A DNA stretch of 64,000 bases from Methylobacterium sp. NMS14P. GTDB lineage: Bacteria; Pseudomonadota; Alphaproteobacteria; Rhizobiales; Beijerinckiaceae. The notes below the pieces were generated by a model. The model did not search any database. It saw nothing but the letters and a program-made list of their open reading frames with translations, and was not told where the DNA came from. Numbering within the stretch: the first letter of the stretch is position 1; each line of letters starts with the position of its first letter. Of the stretch, positions 15,932 through 25,013 are shown in pieces. The translations under genes and the position numbers were made by a program. The DNA is taken from assembly GCF_028583545.1 (NCBI RefSeq), contig NZ_CP087106.1, forward strand, positions 1,928,501 to 1,992,500. The letters are read 5' to 3'.

Positions 15932-16993
15932 ATGTCTGAGGACAAGGAGAGCAAGACCGAGGCGGCGAGCGAGAAGAAGATCAGCGACGCGATCGCGGAG
16001 GGCAACACGCCGTTCTCGCGCGAAGCTCCCGTCTTCGCCTCCATCCTGGGATTGCTGGTCTTCCTCGTCTTCGTGGCGCGGGATCAGGGGCTGCCCTTCG
16101 TGCAGAGGCTCGCGCTGATCCTGGAGCAGCCGCGCAACTTCAGCGTGGAGACGAGCCACGACGCGATGCGCCTCGTCCACGCCCTCGCCCTGGAGATGGG
16201 CCGGTTCCTGCTGCCGATCCTGGTCATCCTCCTCGTGGCCGGCATCGCCGCCTCGATCTTCCAGAACGCACCGCGCGTCGTGTTCGATCGAATTCAGCCG
16301 AAATGGTCCCGCATCTCCCCTGCCGCCGGCTGGAATCGGCTCTTCAGTCTGCAGGGACTTATCGAGTTCGGGAAAAACCTGTTCAAGTTCTTCGCGATCG
16401 GCGGCATGTCCTACATGGTCCTGCACGCGGACCGCCACGAGATCGTCAATGTCATGTTCGTGGATCCAGTCGGGTTGCCCGAATTCCTGCTGACCCTGTC
16501 GGTGCGCCTCGTTTCGGCCGTCAGCGTCGCGACGATCGCGCTGGTCGCCGGCGACCTGGTCTGGACCCGCGCGCGCTGGCAGCGCGATCTGCGGATGTCG
16601 CGGCAGGAGGTGAAGGACGAGTTCAAGCAGCTCGAGGGCGACCCGCTCGTGAAGGCGAAGATGCGCTCGCTGGCGCAGGACCGGTTGCGCAAGCAGATGA
16701 TGGCGGCGGTGCCCCGCGCCACGATGATCCTGGCGAACCCGACGCACTACGCGATCGCGCTGCGCTACGACCAGAGCGAGAGCGACGCCCCGATGGTGCT
16801 GGCCAAGGGGGCCGACCTGATCGCCCTGCGCATCCGCGAGATCGCCGAGAAGCACCGGATCGAGGTCGTCGTCGACAAGGCGCTCACCCGGGCGATGTAC
16901 GACCATGTCGAGGTCAACCAGGCGATCCCGTCGGAATTCTACCGGGCGGTGGCGAACCTGCTGGTCTACGTGATGACGCGCAAGCGCCGCTGA
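15932..16993 (+). CDS. flhB: Flagellar export gate switch protein FlhB
   Basis: A 353-residue protein of the flagellar type III export gate. A polar start (MSEDKESKTEAASEKK) is followed by four membrane segments in residues about 29-215, then the cytoplasmic autocleaved domain. The cleavage motif NPTH is at 269-272, the same numbering as enterobacterial FlhB, which supports the ATG at 15932 over a GTG at 15908. Cleavage and interaction with FliK switch export from hook to filament proteins. It follows fliG with a 104-bp gap. Confidence 0.93.
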   Translation: MSEDKESKTEAASEKKISDAIAEGNTPFSREAPVFASILGLLVFLVFVARDQGLPFVQRLALILEQPRNFSVETSHDAMRLVHALALEMGRFLLPILVILLVAGIAASIFQNAPRVVFDRIQPKWSRISPAAGWNRLFSLQGLIEFGKNLFKFFAIGGMSYMVLHADRHEIVNVMFVDPVGLPEFLLTLSVRLVSAVSVATIALVAGDLVWTRARWQRDLRMSRQEVKDEFKQLEGDPLVKAKMRSLAQDRLRKQMMAAVPRATMILANPTHYAIALRYDQSESDAPMVLAKGADLIALRIREIAEKHRIEVVVDKALTRAMYDHVEVNQAIPSEFYRAVANLLVYVMTRKRR

Positions 16994-17006
16994 CCGGCGC
17001 GGAGGC

Positions 17007-17573
17007 GTGGCCACGGCGTTGACCGATCTGCTCGTTCCGACCTACCGGCAGATGCTGCGGACCTTGGCGGGACTGCTCGACAGGGCTCTCGAGCAGAGGC
17101 CGGACGCGGCGGAGGAGCTCCTCGCCGCCCGTCTCGCGCCGGACATGCTGCCGCTCGCCTCGCAGATCCGCTTCGCGGCGTTTCAGGCTCAGGAGGCGGT
17201 CTACCGGCTCACCGGGCAGGCGCTGCCCGGCTGGCTCGTGCAGGTCGCCGCCGAGGGCTGGGACGTACGCGACAGGCCCGGCACCGTCGCGGAGGCGAGG
17301 GCGCGGCTCGAGCAGGCGCTCGCCCGCCCGGACGCGCTGGAGCCCGCCGCCCTCGATGGCGGAGCGGCCCTCGCGATCGCCCTCGATCTTCCGGACGGCC
17401 TCGCCTTCGAGCTGGCGGGCGAGGCCTGCGCGCGGGACTGGGCGCTACCGCAGTTCTATTTTCACGCGGTCAGCGCCTGCGCGATCCTGCGAACCCGGGG
17501 CATCGCCATAGGCAAGGCCGATCACGTGCCGCACATGCTCGCGTATCGCCGGGCCGGCGGGGCGCAGGCCTGA
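17007..17573 (+). CDS. DUF1993 family protein
   Basis: A 188-residue soluble helical protein starting with GTG. The pattern LLVPTYRQMLRTLAGLLDRA, APDMLPLASQIRFAAFQAQEAVYRLTGQ, LPQFYFHAVSACAILRTRGIAIGKADH and the final Y fit DUF1993, a family of DinB-like fold with no known function. It is 13 bp after flhB and may be carried on the same transcript, but it is not a known flagellar gene. Confidence 0.85.
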   Translation: MATALTDLLVPTYRQMLRTLAGLLDRALEQRPDAAEELLAARLAPDMLPLASQIRFAAFQAQEAVYRLTGQALPGWLVQVAAEGWDVRDRPGTVAEARARLEQALARPDALEPAALDGGAALAIALDLPDGLAFELAGEACARDWALPQFYFHAVSACAILRTRGIAIGKADHVPHMLAYRRAGGAQA

Positions 17574-17600
17574 GCGAGGCCGCCGGGGCGGAACCCGGGA

Positions 17601-17630
17601 CGGATCCCGGGGCGGGGCGCCCGGGATCCG
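17601..17630. terminator. Hairpin between convergent genes
   Basis: Perfect 11-bp arms (CGGATCCCGGG and its complement) with an eight-base loop, centred between the DUF1993 stop and the convergent glcB stop. No T run; a two-way transcript end is inferred. Confidence 0.45.
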
Positions 17631-17639
17631 GGAGCGGCC

Positions 17640-19802
17640 TCAGGCCGCCCGAGCGTGGGCGTCCAGGCGCTTCGCCTCCCGGCGGAACCGGTGCAGCACG
17701 AACTCGGTGTAGCCGTTCGGCTGGCCGGCGCCCTCGAAGACCAGGGCCTCCGCGGCGCGGAAGGCCGGCCCGTCGAAGCCCGGGGCCATCGGCCGGTAGG
17801 CCGGGTCGCCGGCGTTCTGGCGATCGACGATCTCGGCCATCCGCCGCAGGGCCGCGGCGACCTGCGCGCGATCCACGATCCCGTGGCGCAGCCAGTTGGC
17901 GATGTGCTGGCTGGAGATCCGCAGGGTGGCGCGGTCCTCCATCAGCCCGACCTCGTGGATGTCCGGCACCTTGGAGCAGCCGACGCCCTGGTCGACCCAG
18001 CGGACCACGTAGCCCAGGATCCCCTGGCAGTTGTTGTCGAGCTCCTCCCGCACCGCCTCCGGCGCGAACGCGCCCTCGGCGAGCGGCAGGGTCAGCATGG
18101 CGGCGCGGGTCGCGGGCGCCCGGCCGGCGAGGTCTGCCTGGCGGGCGCGGACATCCACCTGGTGGTAGTGGAGCGCGTGGAGCGTCGCGGCGGTCGGGGA
18201 CGGCACCCAGGCGGTGTTGGCGCCCGCCTCCGGGTGGGCGCCCTTGGCGTCGAGCATCGCCGCCATCCGGTCGGGGGCCGCCCACATGCCCTTGCCGATC
18301 TGCGCGTGGCCCGGCAGGCCGCAGGCGAGGCCGGCATCGACGTTGCCGTCCTCGTAGGCCTTGATCCAGGCGGTCGCCTTCATGGCGTCCTTGCGGACCA
18401 CGGGGCCGGCCTCCAGCGCGGTGTGGATCTCGTCGCCGGTCCGGTCGAGGAAGCCGGTGTTGATGAAGAACAGCCGGTCCGACGCCGCGGCGATCGCCGC
18501 CTTGAGGTTCAGCGTCGTGCGCCGCTCCTCGTCCATGACGCCGATCTTGAGCGTCCGCGGCGCGAGGCCGACCAGCGCCTCGACCCGCCCGAACAGCGCC
18601 ACCGCGAAGGCGACCTCGTCGGGGCCGTGCAGCTTGGGCTTGACCATGTAGACCGAGCCGGTCCGGCTGTTGCGGAGCGGACCGGTGCCCTTCAGGTCGT
18701 GCAGGGCGATCAGCGCGGTGACGGCCGCGTCGAGGATCGTCTCGGGGATCTCGGCGCCGTCGAGGGTCACGGCGTCGGTGTACATGTGGTGGCCGACATG
18801 CCGGACCAGCATCAGCGACCGTCCCGGCAGGGTCAGGCGCCCGCCGTCGGGGGCCGTGAAGGTGCGGTCCGCGGCGAGCCGCCGCTCGACCGTGCGGCCG
18901 CCCTTGGACAGGGTGGCGACCAGGTCGCCGCGCATCAGGCCGAGCCAGCTCCGGTAGACCGCGACCTTGTCGGCCGAGTCCACGGCCGCCACCGAATCCT
19001 CCATGTCCATGATGGTCGAGAGGGCGGCCTCCAGCACCACGTCGGCGATGCCGGCCGGGTCGGTGCGGCCGATCGGGCTCGTCCGGTCGATGACGACCTC
19101 GATGTGCAGGCCGTTGTGGCGCAGCAGGAGCGCGGTCGGCGCCGCGGCGTCGCCGGTGTAGCCCGCGAAGGCGGCCGAGCCGGTCAGGCCGGCGCTGCGG
19201 CCGGCGCCGAGATCGGCGGCGAGGCGGCCGTCCGTCACTGAGAAGCCCACGGCATCCGCCCAGGAGCCGACGCTGAGCGGCGCGGTCGCGTCGAGGAACG
19301 CCTTGGTCCTGGCCACGACGGCGGCGCCGCGGACCGGGTTGAACCCGGTGCCGGGCGCGCGGTCGCCGTCCTGCGGGATCGCGTCGGTGCCGTAGAGGGC
19401 GTCGTAGAGGCTGCCCCAGCGGGCGTTGGCGGCGTTCAGCGCGTAGCGGGCGTTGGAGATCGGCACCACGAGCTGCGGCCCGGCGATCGTGGCGATCTCC
19501 GCGTCCACGCTCTCGGTGGTCACCCGCACGGTCTCGGGCTCCGGCTGCAGGTAGCCGATCCGCGTCAGGTAGGCCGCGTAGGCCGCCGGGTCGTGCGGCG
19601 CTCCGCGATGGTCGCGGTGCCAGGAATCGATGTCGGCCTGGAGGCCGTCGCGCCGGTCGAGGAGCGTCCGATTGTGCGGTGCGAGATCGCGGACGATCGC
19701 GGCGAAGTCCGACCAGAACTGGCCGGCCGAGAGGCCGGTCCCCGGCAGCGCTTCCTCGGAGAGGAAGGTGCGGAGATCCTCGGCGACGACGAGCTTCGAC
19801 AT
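17640..19802 (-). CDS. glcB: Malate synthase G
   Basis: A 720-residue enzyme that condenses glyoxylate with acetyl-CoA to malate in the cytoplasm. The length and order of parts match malate synthase G: an inserted domain (about 130-260), the TIM-barrel core with [33 protein letters not shown] sequence, [17 protein letters not shown], and the C-terminal end with [24 protein letters not shown] in parts. The ATG at 19802 has a GAGGA site; a longer frame upstream crosses the LysR gene. Methylobacterium extorquens is described as lacking a canonical malate synthase and using malyl-CoA routes, so this copy is of metabolic interest. A divergent LysR gene probably controls it. Confidence 0.94.
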   Translation of the reverse strand: MSKLVVAEDLRTFLSEEALPGTGLSAGQFWSDFAAIVRDLAPHNRTLLDRRDGLQADIDSWHRDHRGAPHDPAAYAAYLTRIGYLQPEPETVRVTTESVDAEIATIAGPQLVVPISNARYALNAANARWGSLYDALYGTDAIPQDGDRAPGTGFNPVRGAAVVARTKAFLDATAPLSVGSWADAVGFSVTDGRLAADLGAGRSAGLTGSAAFAGYTGDAAAPTALLLRHNGLHIEVVIDRTSPIGRTDPAGIADVVLEAALSTIMDMEDSVAAVDSADKVAVYRSWLGLMRGDLVATLSKGGRTVERRLAADRTFTAPDGGRLTLPGRSLMLVRHVGHHMYTDAVTLDGAEIPETILDAAVTALIALHDLKGTGPLRNSRTGSVYMVKPKLHGPDEVAFAVALFGRVEALVGLAPRTLKIGVMDEERRTTLNLKAAIAAASDRLFFINTGFLDRTGDEIHTALEAGPVVRKDAMKATAWIKAYEDGNVDAGLACGLPGHAQIGKGMWAAPDRMAAMLDAKGAHPEAGANTAWVPSPTAATLHALHYHQVDVRARQADLAGRAPATRAAMLTLPLAEGAFAPEAVREELDNNCQGILGYVVRWVDQGVGCSKVPDIHEVGLMEDRATLRISSQHIANWLRHGIVDRAQVAAALRRMAEIVDRQNAGDPAYRPMAPGFDGPAFRAAEALVFEGAGQPNGYTEFVLHRFRREAKRLDAHARAA

Positions 19803-19836
19803 GGCGATCCTCGGGGATGCGTGGCGACGCGCGTCA

Positions 19837-19931
19837 GAAAAAATCGAACGCGCCGTGAAAAATTTTTGATGTCCCCTCGATAGATCGCTTGGCATCCGCG
19901 AGAAAGGCGGCAAAAGGGATTTGATTTTTTC
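19837..19931. promoter_or_regulatory. Divergent glcB/LysR control region with inverted repeats
   Basis: The 142-bp gap between glcB and the LysR gene is AT-rich. GAAAAAATC (19837-19845) recurs as its complement GATTTTTTC (19923-19931), and the self-complementary AAAAATTTTT lies at about 19858-19867. Such symmetry between a LysR gene and its divergent neighbour is the usual setting of a LysR binding site. Confidence 0.5.
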
Positions 19932-19944
19932 CGCAGCGTTGAGA

Positions 19945-20844
19945 ATGCACGACCAGAGCGACCTTGAGATCTTCGCCCGGGTGGTCCGCACCGGCAGCCT
20001 CACCCAGGCCGGGTCGGAGCTCGGCCTGTCGGTCGCGGTGGTCTCGAAGCGGCTGAAAAGGCTGGAGGAACGGCTCGCCGTGCGCCTGCTGCATCGCACC
20101 ACGCGGCGCGTGGCGCCGACGGATGTCGGGGCGGCCTTCTTCGAGCGGATCGCCCCGATCGTCGACGCCATCGCGGAGGCCGAGAGCCTCGTGTCGCAGA
20201 CGGCGACGCGGGCCCGGGGGACGCTCCGGGTCACGGCACCGAGCTCCTTCGGGCGCCTGCACATCGTCCCGCATCTGAGGGCCTTCTTCGCCCTCCATCC
20301 CGGCATCGTGCTGAACTTGGAGCTGAGCGACGATTTCGAGTCGATCGTCGAGCGCGGCTACGACCTCGCGATCCGGGTCGGCGCGCTGGAGAGTTCCGGG
20401 CTGACGGCGGTGCGCCTCGCGCCGGTGCAGCGGGTCCTCTGCGCGCGGCCGAGCTACCTCGACGCGACCGGGCGGCCGCAGAGCCTCGATGACCTGCGCG
20501 GCCATGTCTGCCTCGCCACCGAGAACCAGAATCCCTGGCGGCTGGTCGGGCCTGAGGGCCCCTGCACGGTCGGCGCGTCGGGGCCGCTGCGCACCCATTC
20601 CAACGAGGTGGTGCGCGAGGCCGTGATCGGCGGCCTCGGGATCGCGCTGCGCTCGACCTGGGACGTGCACGCGGAGCTGCGCGACGGCCTGCTGGAGGTG
20701 GTGCTGCCGGCCTACGCGGCGGCGGCCTCGGCGGGCATCTTCGCGGTCTACCCGAGCCGGGCCTTCGTGCCGGCCAAGACGCGGGCCTTCATCGCGTTCC
20801 TCAAGCAGACCTACCGGTCGAGCGGGGCCTGGGCGGAGGGGTGA
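19945..20844 (+). CDS. LysR-family transcriptional regulator
   Basis: A 299-residue regulator. The winged helix-turn-helix is at the N-terminus ([50 protein letters not shown] in parts) and is followed by a type 2 periplasmic-binding-like effector domain (about 90-295). The ATG at 19945 is chosen because LysR proteins start a few residues before this motif. It is divergent from glcB over a symmetric AT-rich gap, so activation of malate synthase by a C2-related metabolite is likely by context. Confidence 0.9.
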   Translation: MHDQSDLEIFARVVRTGSLTQAGSELGLSVAVVSKRLKRLEERLAVRLLHRTTRRVAPTDVGAAFFERIAPIVDAIAEAESLVSQTATRARGTLRVTAPSSFGRLHIVPHLRAFFALHPGIVLNLELSDDFESIVERGYDLAIRVGALESSGLTAVRLAPVQRVLCARPSYLDATGRPQSLDDLRGHVCLATENQNPWRLVGPEGPCTVGASGPLRTHSNEVVREAVIGGLGIALRSTWDVHAELRDGLLEVVLPAYAAAASAGIFAVYPSRAFVPAKTRAFIAFLKQTYRSSGAWAEG

Positions 20845-20931
20845 GGCCCGTGCTGCGGCGTATCGCTCCTACAGGATATGAGATGTCCGTTGGACGTCTC
20901 ATACCAACGCCTGTCGATGCGTGCGGGACCG

Positions 20932-21025
20932 CCGTCCTTGCGAGCGGAGCGAAGCAATCCAGGGAAGCGCCACGCTTACCGATCGCGCGCTGCCCTGGGT
21001 CGCTTCGCTGCACTCGCGATGACGG
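20932..21025. repeat. Interspersed inverted-repeat element, copy 1
   Basis: About 94 bp starting CCGTCCTTGCGAGC and ending CTCGCGATGACGG. The outer arms and the inner GAGCGAAGCAATCCAGGG and CCCTGGGTCGCTTCGCT blocks are complementary, so the whole element can fold into one hairpin. The same element occurs at 43689, 45550 and 59582. It lies in the 227-bp gap between the LysR and aldolase genes. Confidence 0.85.
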
Positions 21026-21071
21026 AGAGGGGCGCGTCGACCGAACCGGTCAGCTGGCGACCGATCCGCCC

Positions 21072-21872
21072 TCAGCCCTGCGCGAAGTCCGGATCGGTCC
21101 GCGCCAGCATGCGCTTGAACGCCGCCCACTCGTTGTCGGGCGCCCCCTGGACCACGACGCGGTCGTAGCCGGCGGCGTACTGCCCGGCGGTCTTGGTGGC
21201 GATGGCGGAGGACGGCCGGATCACCGGCGCGCCCGCCGCCTGGATCGCCAGCTGCGCCCGGCACGAGCGCTCCATGTTGTGCATCAGCCGGAACGCCTCG
21301 CCGACCGTGCGCCCGCAGGTCAGCAGGCCGTGATTGCGCAGCACCATCACGGGCTTGTCGCCGAGATCGGCCACCAGCCGCTCCCGCTCGTCGAGGTCGA
21401 GGGCGATGCCCTCGTAGGCGTGGTAGGCGACGCGCCCCGTGAACTGCATCGACCACTGGTTCAGGGGCAGGAGCCCCTCCTCCTGGCAGGAGACCGCCAC
21501 GCCCGCGACCGTGTGGGTGTGCAGCACGCAGATCGCGTCGTGGCGCGCGGCGTGGATGGCGCTGTGGATCGTGAACCCGGCCGGGTTGATGCCGAGCCTC
21601 ATCGGATCCTCGAGCACCTTCCCGTCGATGTCGACGGTGACGAGGTTCTCCGGCGTCACCTCCTCGAAGCGCATCCCGTAGGGGTTGATCAGGAACCGGT
21701 GCCCGCCGCCCGGCAGCCGCGCCGAGATGTGGGTGTAGATGCTGTCGTCGAGGCCCAGCCGATGGATCAGCCGGTAGGCGGCCGCGAGGTCGACGCGCAT
21801 CGCGCGGATCGCGGCGTGATCGGTGGGGCCCGTGTGCCGGTCCGCGTCGATCGACTGTGTGGCTGCGCTCAT
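21072..21872 (-). CDS. Class II aldolase/adducin family protein
   Basis: A 266-residue protein of the class II aldolase fold (fuculose-phosphate aldolase and adducin head). It shows SIYTHISARLPGG, FLINPYGMRFEEVT, LHTHTVAGVAVSC with zinc-binding His residues, and LRNHGLLTCGRTVGEAF with another His. The ATG at 21872 has a GGGAG site; a longer frame is low-complexity. Members cleave or epimerise sugar phosphates, and some act on other hydroxy acids; the substrate cannot be told. No sugar operon is adjacent. Confidence 0.85.
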   Translation of the reverse strand: MSAATQSIDADRHTGPTDHAAIRAMRVDLAAAYRLIHRLGLDDSIYTHISARLPGGGHRFLINPYGMRFEEVTPENLVTVDIDGKVLEDPMRLGINPAGFTIHSAIHAARHDAICVLHTHTVAGVAVSCQEEGLLPLNQWSMQFTGRVAYHAYEGIALDLDERERLVADLGDKPVMVLRNHGLLTCGRTVGEAFRLMHNMERSCRAQLAIQAAGAPVIRPSSAIATKTAGQYAAGYDRVVVQGAPDNEWAAFKRMLARTDPDFAQG

Positions 21873-22126
21873 GCGACGGCTCCCTGCCGGTCGGCCCTGT
21901 CGGCCCTCCGGGATCGCCGCCCGGCGCAGGCGGTCCCGCGATCCCCGGGCGCCCGAGGCGGGTGCTCGGGGCGCTGTCCGGGAATCGCCGGCAGGGTGCA
22001 CCAGGGCGCGCGGCCCGGCAATGCGGCGGGACCTCCGGGGGAGCGACGGCCGTGTCTCCTGCCGGACTGTCGCCGGCGCGGGCCCTGCGCGTGCCGCGCG
22101 GGCGGTCGCTGCCGTCTTCCAGTCCC

Positions 22127-22729
22127 TTACTTGGACGGGCGGTCACTTGGCGGAAAGAGCGCGAGCGCCTCCTCCGCCAGGACGCCGCCGGTGATCGCGA
22201 TCGGGCGGAACGCCGACCGGTCCGCGACCTCCGTGCAGGTGATCATGATCTGGTCGATCTTCGTGGCGAGCTGCTGCAGCGAGGCGGCGAAGACGACGCG
22301 CGAGATCCCGCACCAGACGATCGCGCCCATGCACATCGCGCAGGGTTCGCCGGACGTGTAGAGGGTCGTCCCCCGCAGCGCCTCCGGCCCGTGCTCCGCG
22401 AGGAAGCGGCGGATCGCCACCATCTCGCCGTGGGCCGTGGGATCGCGCTGCTGCTTCCCGAGATTCAGGCCCCGGGCGCGGATCTGGCCCTCAGCGACGA
22501 TGACGGCGCCGAACGGGAAGTCGGCGCGGCGCGCCTCGGCGATGGCCGCCCGCATGAAGGTCTCGTCCGCGGCCGTGGCCGGAGCGGCGGTGGTCGCCGA
22601 CGCGGGGCGCGCGCCCGTCGACAGCGCCACGCCGAGCGCCGCGGCCCCGAGGAACGCGCGCCGGCCCGCATCGGGCGCGACGGGCGGTGCGTGGCCGTGC
22701 TGCCCGGTGCCGCGGAGCTTGCTCGTCAT
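22127..22729 (-). CDS. Tat-exported nucleoside/guanine deaminase-like protein
   Basis: A 200-residue member of the cytidine/deoxycytidylate deaminase fold. Zinc and catalytic residues are present: His100 and Glu102 in TAHGEM, and Cys130 and Cys133 in PCAMC, the pattern of guanine and tRNA-adenosine deaminases. Unusually, the N-terminus has a twin-arginine-like signal (RRAFLGAAALGVALS, Arg23-Arg24) ending in an ASA-type site near 45, so the folded enzyme would be exported to the periplasm, perhaps for purine or nucleoside salvage. Most relatives are cytoplasmic. No purine-use genes lie nearby. Confidence 0.8.
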   Translation of the reverse strand: MTSKLRGTGQHGHAPPVAPDAGRRAFLGAAALGVALSTGARPASATTAAPATAADETFMRAAIAEARRADFPFGAVIVAEGQIRARGLNLGKQQRDPTAHGEMVAIRRFLAEHGPEALRGTTLYTSGEPCAMCMGAIVWCGISRVVFAASLQQLATKIDQIMITCTEVADRSAFRPIAITGGVLAEEALALFPPSDRPSK

Positions 22730-22820
22730 GATCGGTTCCGCTGAGCTGTCTCGAGGGGCCTTCCCGGCGGCCGCGACCGCGGCCCGGGGCCGTCCTGGAA
22801 GCGCTGCCTGGAAGCGCTGC

Positions 22821-23075
22821 CTAGAAGCGCTGCTCTGTGCGGCCGGAATTGGGCCCGCGACCGTGATAGGACGCCATGCACAGGTGCCAGATCTGCGAGC
22901 CGAGGTCGTAGAGGCTGAGATTGTTTGGGTTGGGATAGCTGAAGATCTGGGCCCGCGCCTGCTCGCGGCAGGCGGCGTCCTGCGGGCTCTGGATGGGCGG
23001 CTCCGGCACGGATTGCGCCGCCGCCCCCGTGGTCAGGGCGATCGCGGTCGAGAAGGCAATCAGCGGGAGGCGCAT
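22821..23075 (-). CDS. Secreted hypothetical protein, 84 residues
   Basis: A signal peptide (MRLPLIAFSTAIALTTGAAAQ) leads a short mature part with Cys residues in AACREQA and HLCMASYHGRG, so one disulfide is possible. The pattern NNLSLYDLGSQIWHLCMASYHG appears conserved-like, but I do not recognise the family. The ATG at 23075 has GGAGACC ten bases upstream. It lies between the deaminase and the Trp/His-repeat protein on the same strand. Confidence 0.65.
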   Translation of the reverse strand: MRLPLIAFSTAIALTTGAAAQSVPEPPIQSPQDAACREQARAQIFSYPNPNNLSLYDLGSQIWHLCMASYHGRGPNSGRTEQRF

Positions 23076-23199
23076 CGTCAAAGGTCTCCGGATACGGTGC
23101 CGCGGCGGCCGCTGTCCGGCCGGCCGCGGATCTGGGAAACGGTATGTGGTGCGGGCGGCACTCCGGGCGAGACCGTCCGGAGCGCCGCCGGCGCGTTCG

Positions 23200-23559
23200 T
23201 CAGCGGCGACGCCAGTGGTAGCTGCGATGCCAGTGATAGTTGCGGTGCCAACGATAGTTGCGATGCCAGCGGTAATTGCGGTGCCAGCGATAGTTGTAGG
23301 TCCGGTAGAAGCGCCGGCCTCCGTAGTAGCGGGCTCCGTAGAAGGCCGGGCCCGGGCCGTAGAACCGGCGGGCATTCGGGACGCACCGGCCCCACGGGTT
23401 GAGGTGGAACCCGGGCCCGCACCAGTAGCCGACCCGGGTCAGCCCGCTCGCGTCGCCGGCCAGCGGCGCCGGTGAGAGCGGGGCCGCCGACGCGGGGCCC
23501 GCCAGGCCCAGGCCGCTCAACACAAGGGCCACGAGCCCCATCATCCGCATGAAATGCAC
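23200..23559 (-). CDS. Secreted GCG-motif protein with Tyr/Trp/His repeats
   Basis: A 119-residue exported protein (signal peptide to about residue 25) with the motif WCGPGFHLNPWGRCVPNAR, which fits the GCG_CRPN prefix family of Hyphomicrobiales. The rest is a Tyr/Arg/Gly-rich part and five tandem six-residue units (NYRWHR three times, NYHWHR, SYHWRR). The start is a GTG at 23559 with GGGAGG eight bases before. The two Cys may form a disulfide, and the aromatic/His repeats could bind metal or wall polymers; this is inference, as the family has no assigned role. Confidence 0.75.
   Translation of the reverse strand: MHFMRMMGLVALVLSGLGLAGPASAAPLSPAPLAGDASGLTRVGYWCGPGFHLNPWGRCVPNARRFYGPGPAFYGARYYGGRRFYRTYNYRWHRNYRWHRNYRWHRNYHWHRSYHWRRR
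23206..23295. repeat. Five tandem 18-bp coding repeats
   Basis: Five 18-bp units encode the six-residue NYRWHR-type repeats at the C-terminus of the GCG-motif protein. The units differ at a few bases, which suggests unequal-exchange growth kept in frame. Confidence 0.8.
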
Positions 23560-23783
23560 GGCGTGATCCTCCCGCGACCGGCGCGCTGTCCGCGTCCGGA
23601 TCGTGCGTCATGCTGCTGGCGAACCAAGATTGATGTCAATGGCGCGCATTCAGTCAATACCTGTATCAACTACGCATCATCATCTATGAGCCGCGCGATT
23701 TCCGTTATGTATTCAGTGTTCGTCAATGCATTCGCTCCAACCTGACGCACCCGGTGCGCCGGTGACGGATCGGGAGGAGAACC

Positions 23784-24989
23784 ATGAACAGCGCGGATCG
23801 TCGGGCCGGCGGACGGTCTCGGCCCATCGTGACGGCCGGCCTCGCCGCCCTCGTCCTCGCGCTCGCCGTCGGTCCCGGCGGCGCGCAGGACGGCTTCGGT
23901 GAGGGGGCCGGGCGCCCGGCCGACCTCGCGACCGGCCCGGAGGTGGACGCGCTGCGGCCGGTCGTCGAGCGCCTCGCCGGTGCCTGGGTCGCGCGGGGGG
24001 CGATCCCGGGCCTGATCGTGGGCGTGAGCCACCGCGGACGGCGCAGCTACTTCGGCTTCAACGGCGCCGGCGGCGCGCCCTACCAGTCCGACACGATCGT
24101 GGAGATCGGCTCGATCACCAAGGTGTTCACGACCGCGCTGCTCGCCGAGGCCGTCGATGCGGGCCGCCTGCGCCCCGACACGCCGCTGCAGGAGCTGTTG
24201 CCGAACCTGCGGCTCCGGCCCTGCACGGCCCAGATCACGCCGCTGCAACTCGCCGACTTCACCTCCGGGATGCCGACCCTGCCGGGCGACCTGCCGCGTG
24301 CCCTGGCGGAGCGCAGCGTCCGGACCTACCCGCCGGAGGCGTTCCTGGCCTGGGTGTCGCGCTGGAGCCCGGAGGGATCCGAGGCGGGCGGCTGCCCCCT
24401 GCCCGCCCCCTACCGGTACTCGAACGCCGGCATCGGCCTGCTCGGCTACGTTCTCTCCGAACGTCTCGGCACGCCGTGGGAGAGCCTTGTGCACGAGCGG
24501 ATCACCGGGCCGCTCGGGATGACCAGCACGGCGGTCACCGTGAAGCCGGCCGACCGCGCGCGTCTCGCGCAGGGCTACGGCATGGAGGGCCGGCCGGTCA
24601 TGCCCTGGCCGGTCTTCGCGTGGTACGCGGCGGGCGCGCTCCGCTCGACCGCCGCCGACATGCTCGCCTTCGGCGAGGCGGCGCTCGGGCACGAGGCGGT
24701 GAACGGCGCGCCCGTGCCGCCGGCACTCACCCGGGCGCTGCGCGAGGCGATGGCCCCAATCTACCAGCCGGAGGGACAGACCTTCCGGCAGGGCATGGCC
24801 TGGATCGAGGAGATCGGCGACCCGGACGCGGGCCAGCGGCCGGTCTTCCTGAAAGTCGGGGGGACCGACGGCTTCAACAGCGTGGTCGTCGTCAATCCGG
24901 GCAAGGATCTCGTCGTCTTCGTGGCCGGCGGCCAGCCGAAGATCGGCGCGGAGCGCCTCGGCGTGGCGCTGTCCCGCCACATCCGCTGA
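23784..24989 (+). CDS. AmpC-like serine hydrolase (beta-lactamase fold)
   Basis: A 401-residue class C beta-lactamase-family protein with a signal peptide (IVTAGLAALVLALAVGPGGAQ), thus periplasmic. All three active-site motifs are visible: SITK at 110-113, YSN at 212-214, and KVGG near 364 in place of KTG. It could be a D-amino peptidase, esterase or lactamase; the altered third motif and the absence of an AmpR neighbour argue against a classic inducible AmpC. A GGAGG-like site precedes the ATG, and the 224-bp upstream gap is AT-rich and probably holds its promoter. Confidence 0.87.
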   Translation: MNSADRRAGGRSRPIVTAGLAALVLALAVGPGGAQDGFGEGAGRPADLATGPEVDALRPVVERLAGAWVARGAIPGLIVGVSHRGRRSYFGFNGAGGAPYQSDTIVEIGSITKVFTTALLAEAVDAGRLRPDTPLQELLPNLRLRPCTAQITPLQLADFTSGMPTLPGDLPRALAERSVRTYPPEAFLAWVSRWSPEGSEAGGCPLPAPYRYSNAGIGLLGYVLSERLGTPWESLVHERITGPLGMTSTAVTVKPADRARLAQGYGMEGRPVMPWPVFAWYAAGALRSTAADMLAFGEAALGHEAVNGAPVPPALTRALREAMAPIYQPEGQTFRQGMAWIEEIGDPDAGQRPVFLKVGGTDGFNSVVVVNPGKDLVVFVAGGQPKIGAERLGVALSRHIR

Positions 24990-25013
24990 GCAAGCCCGGG
25001 CCGCGCGGGGCGC

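Noticed and set aside
17655..19241. 528-residue frame antisense to malate synthase G
   Set aside because: Composition of a high-GC antisense shadow; glcB on the other strand has full family support.
23206..23295. Tandem repeats considered as a CRISPR-like array
   Set aside because: They are contiguous 18-bp coding units without spacers, inside a gene.
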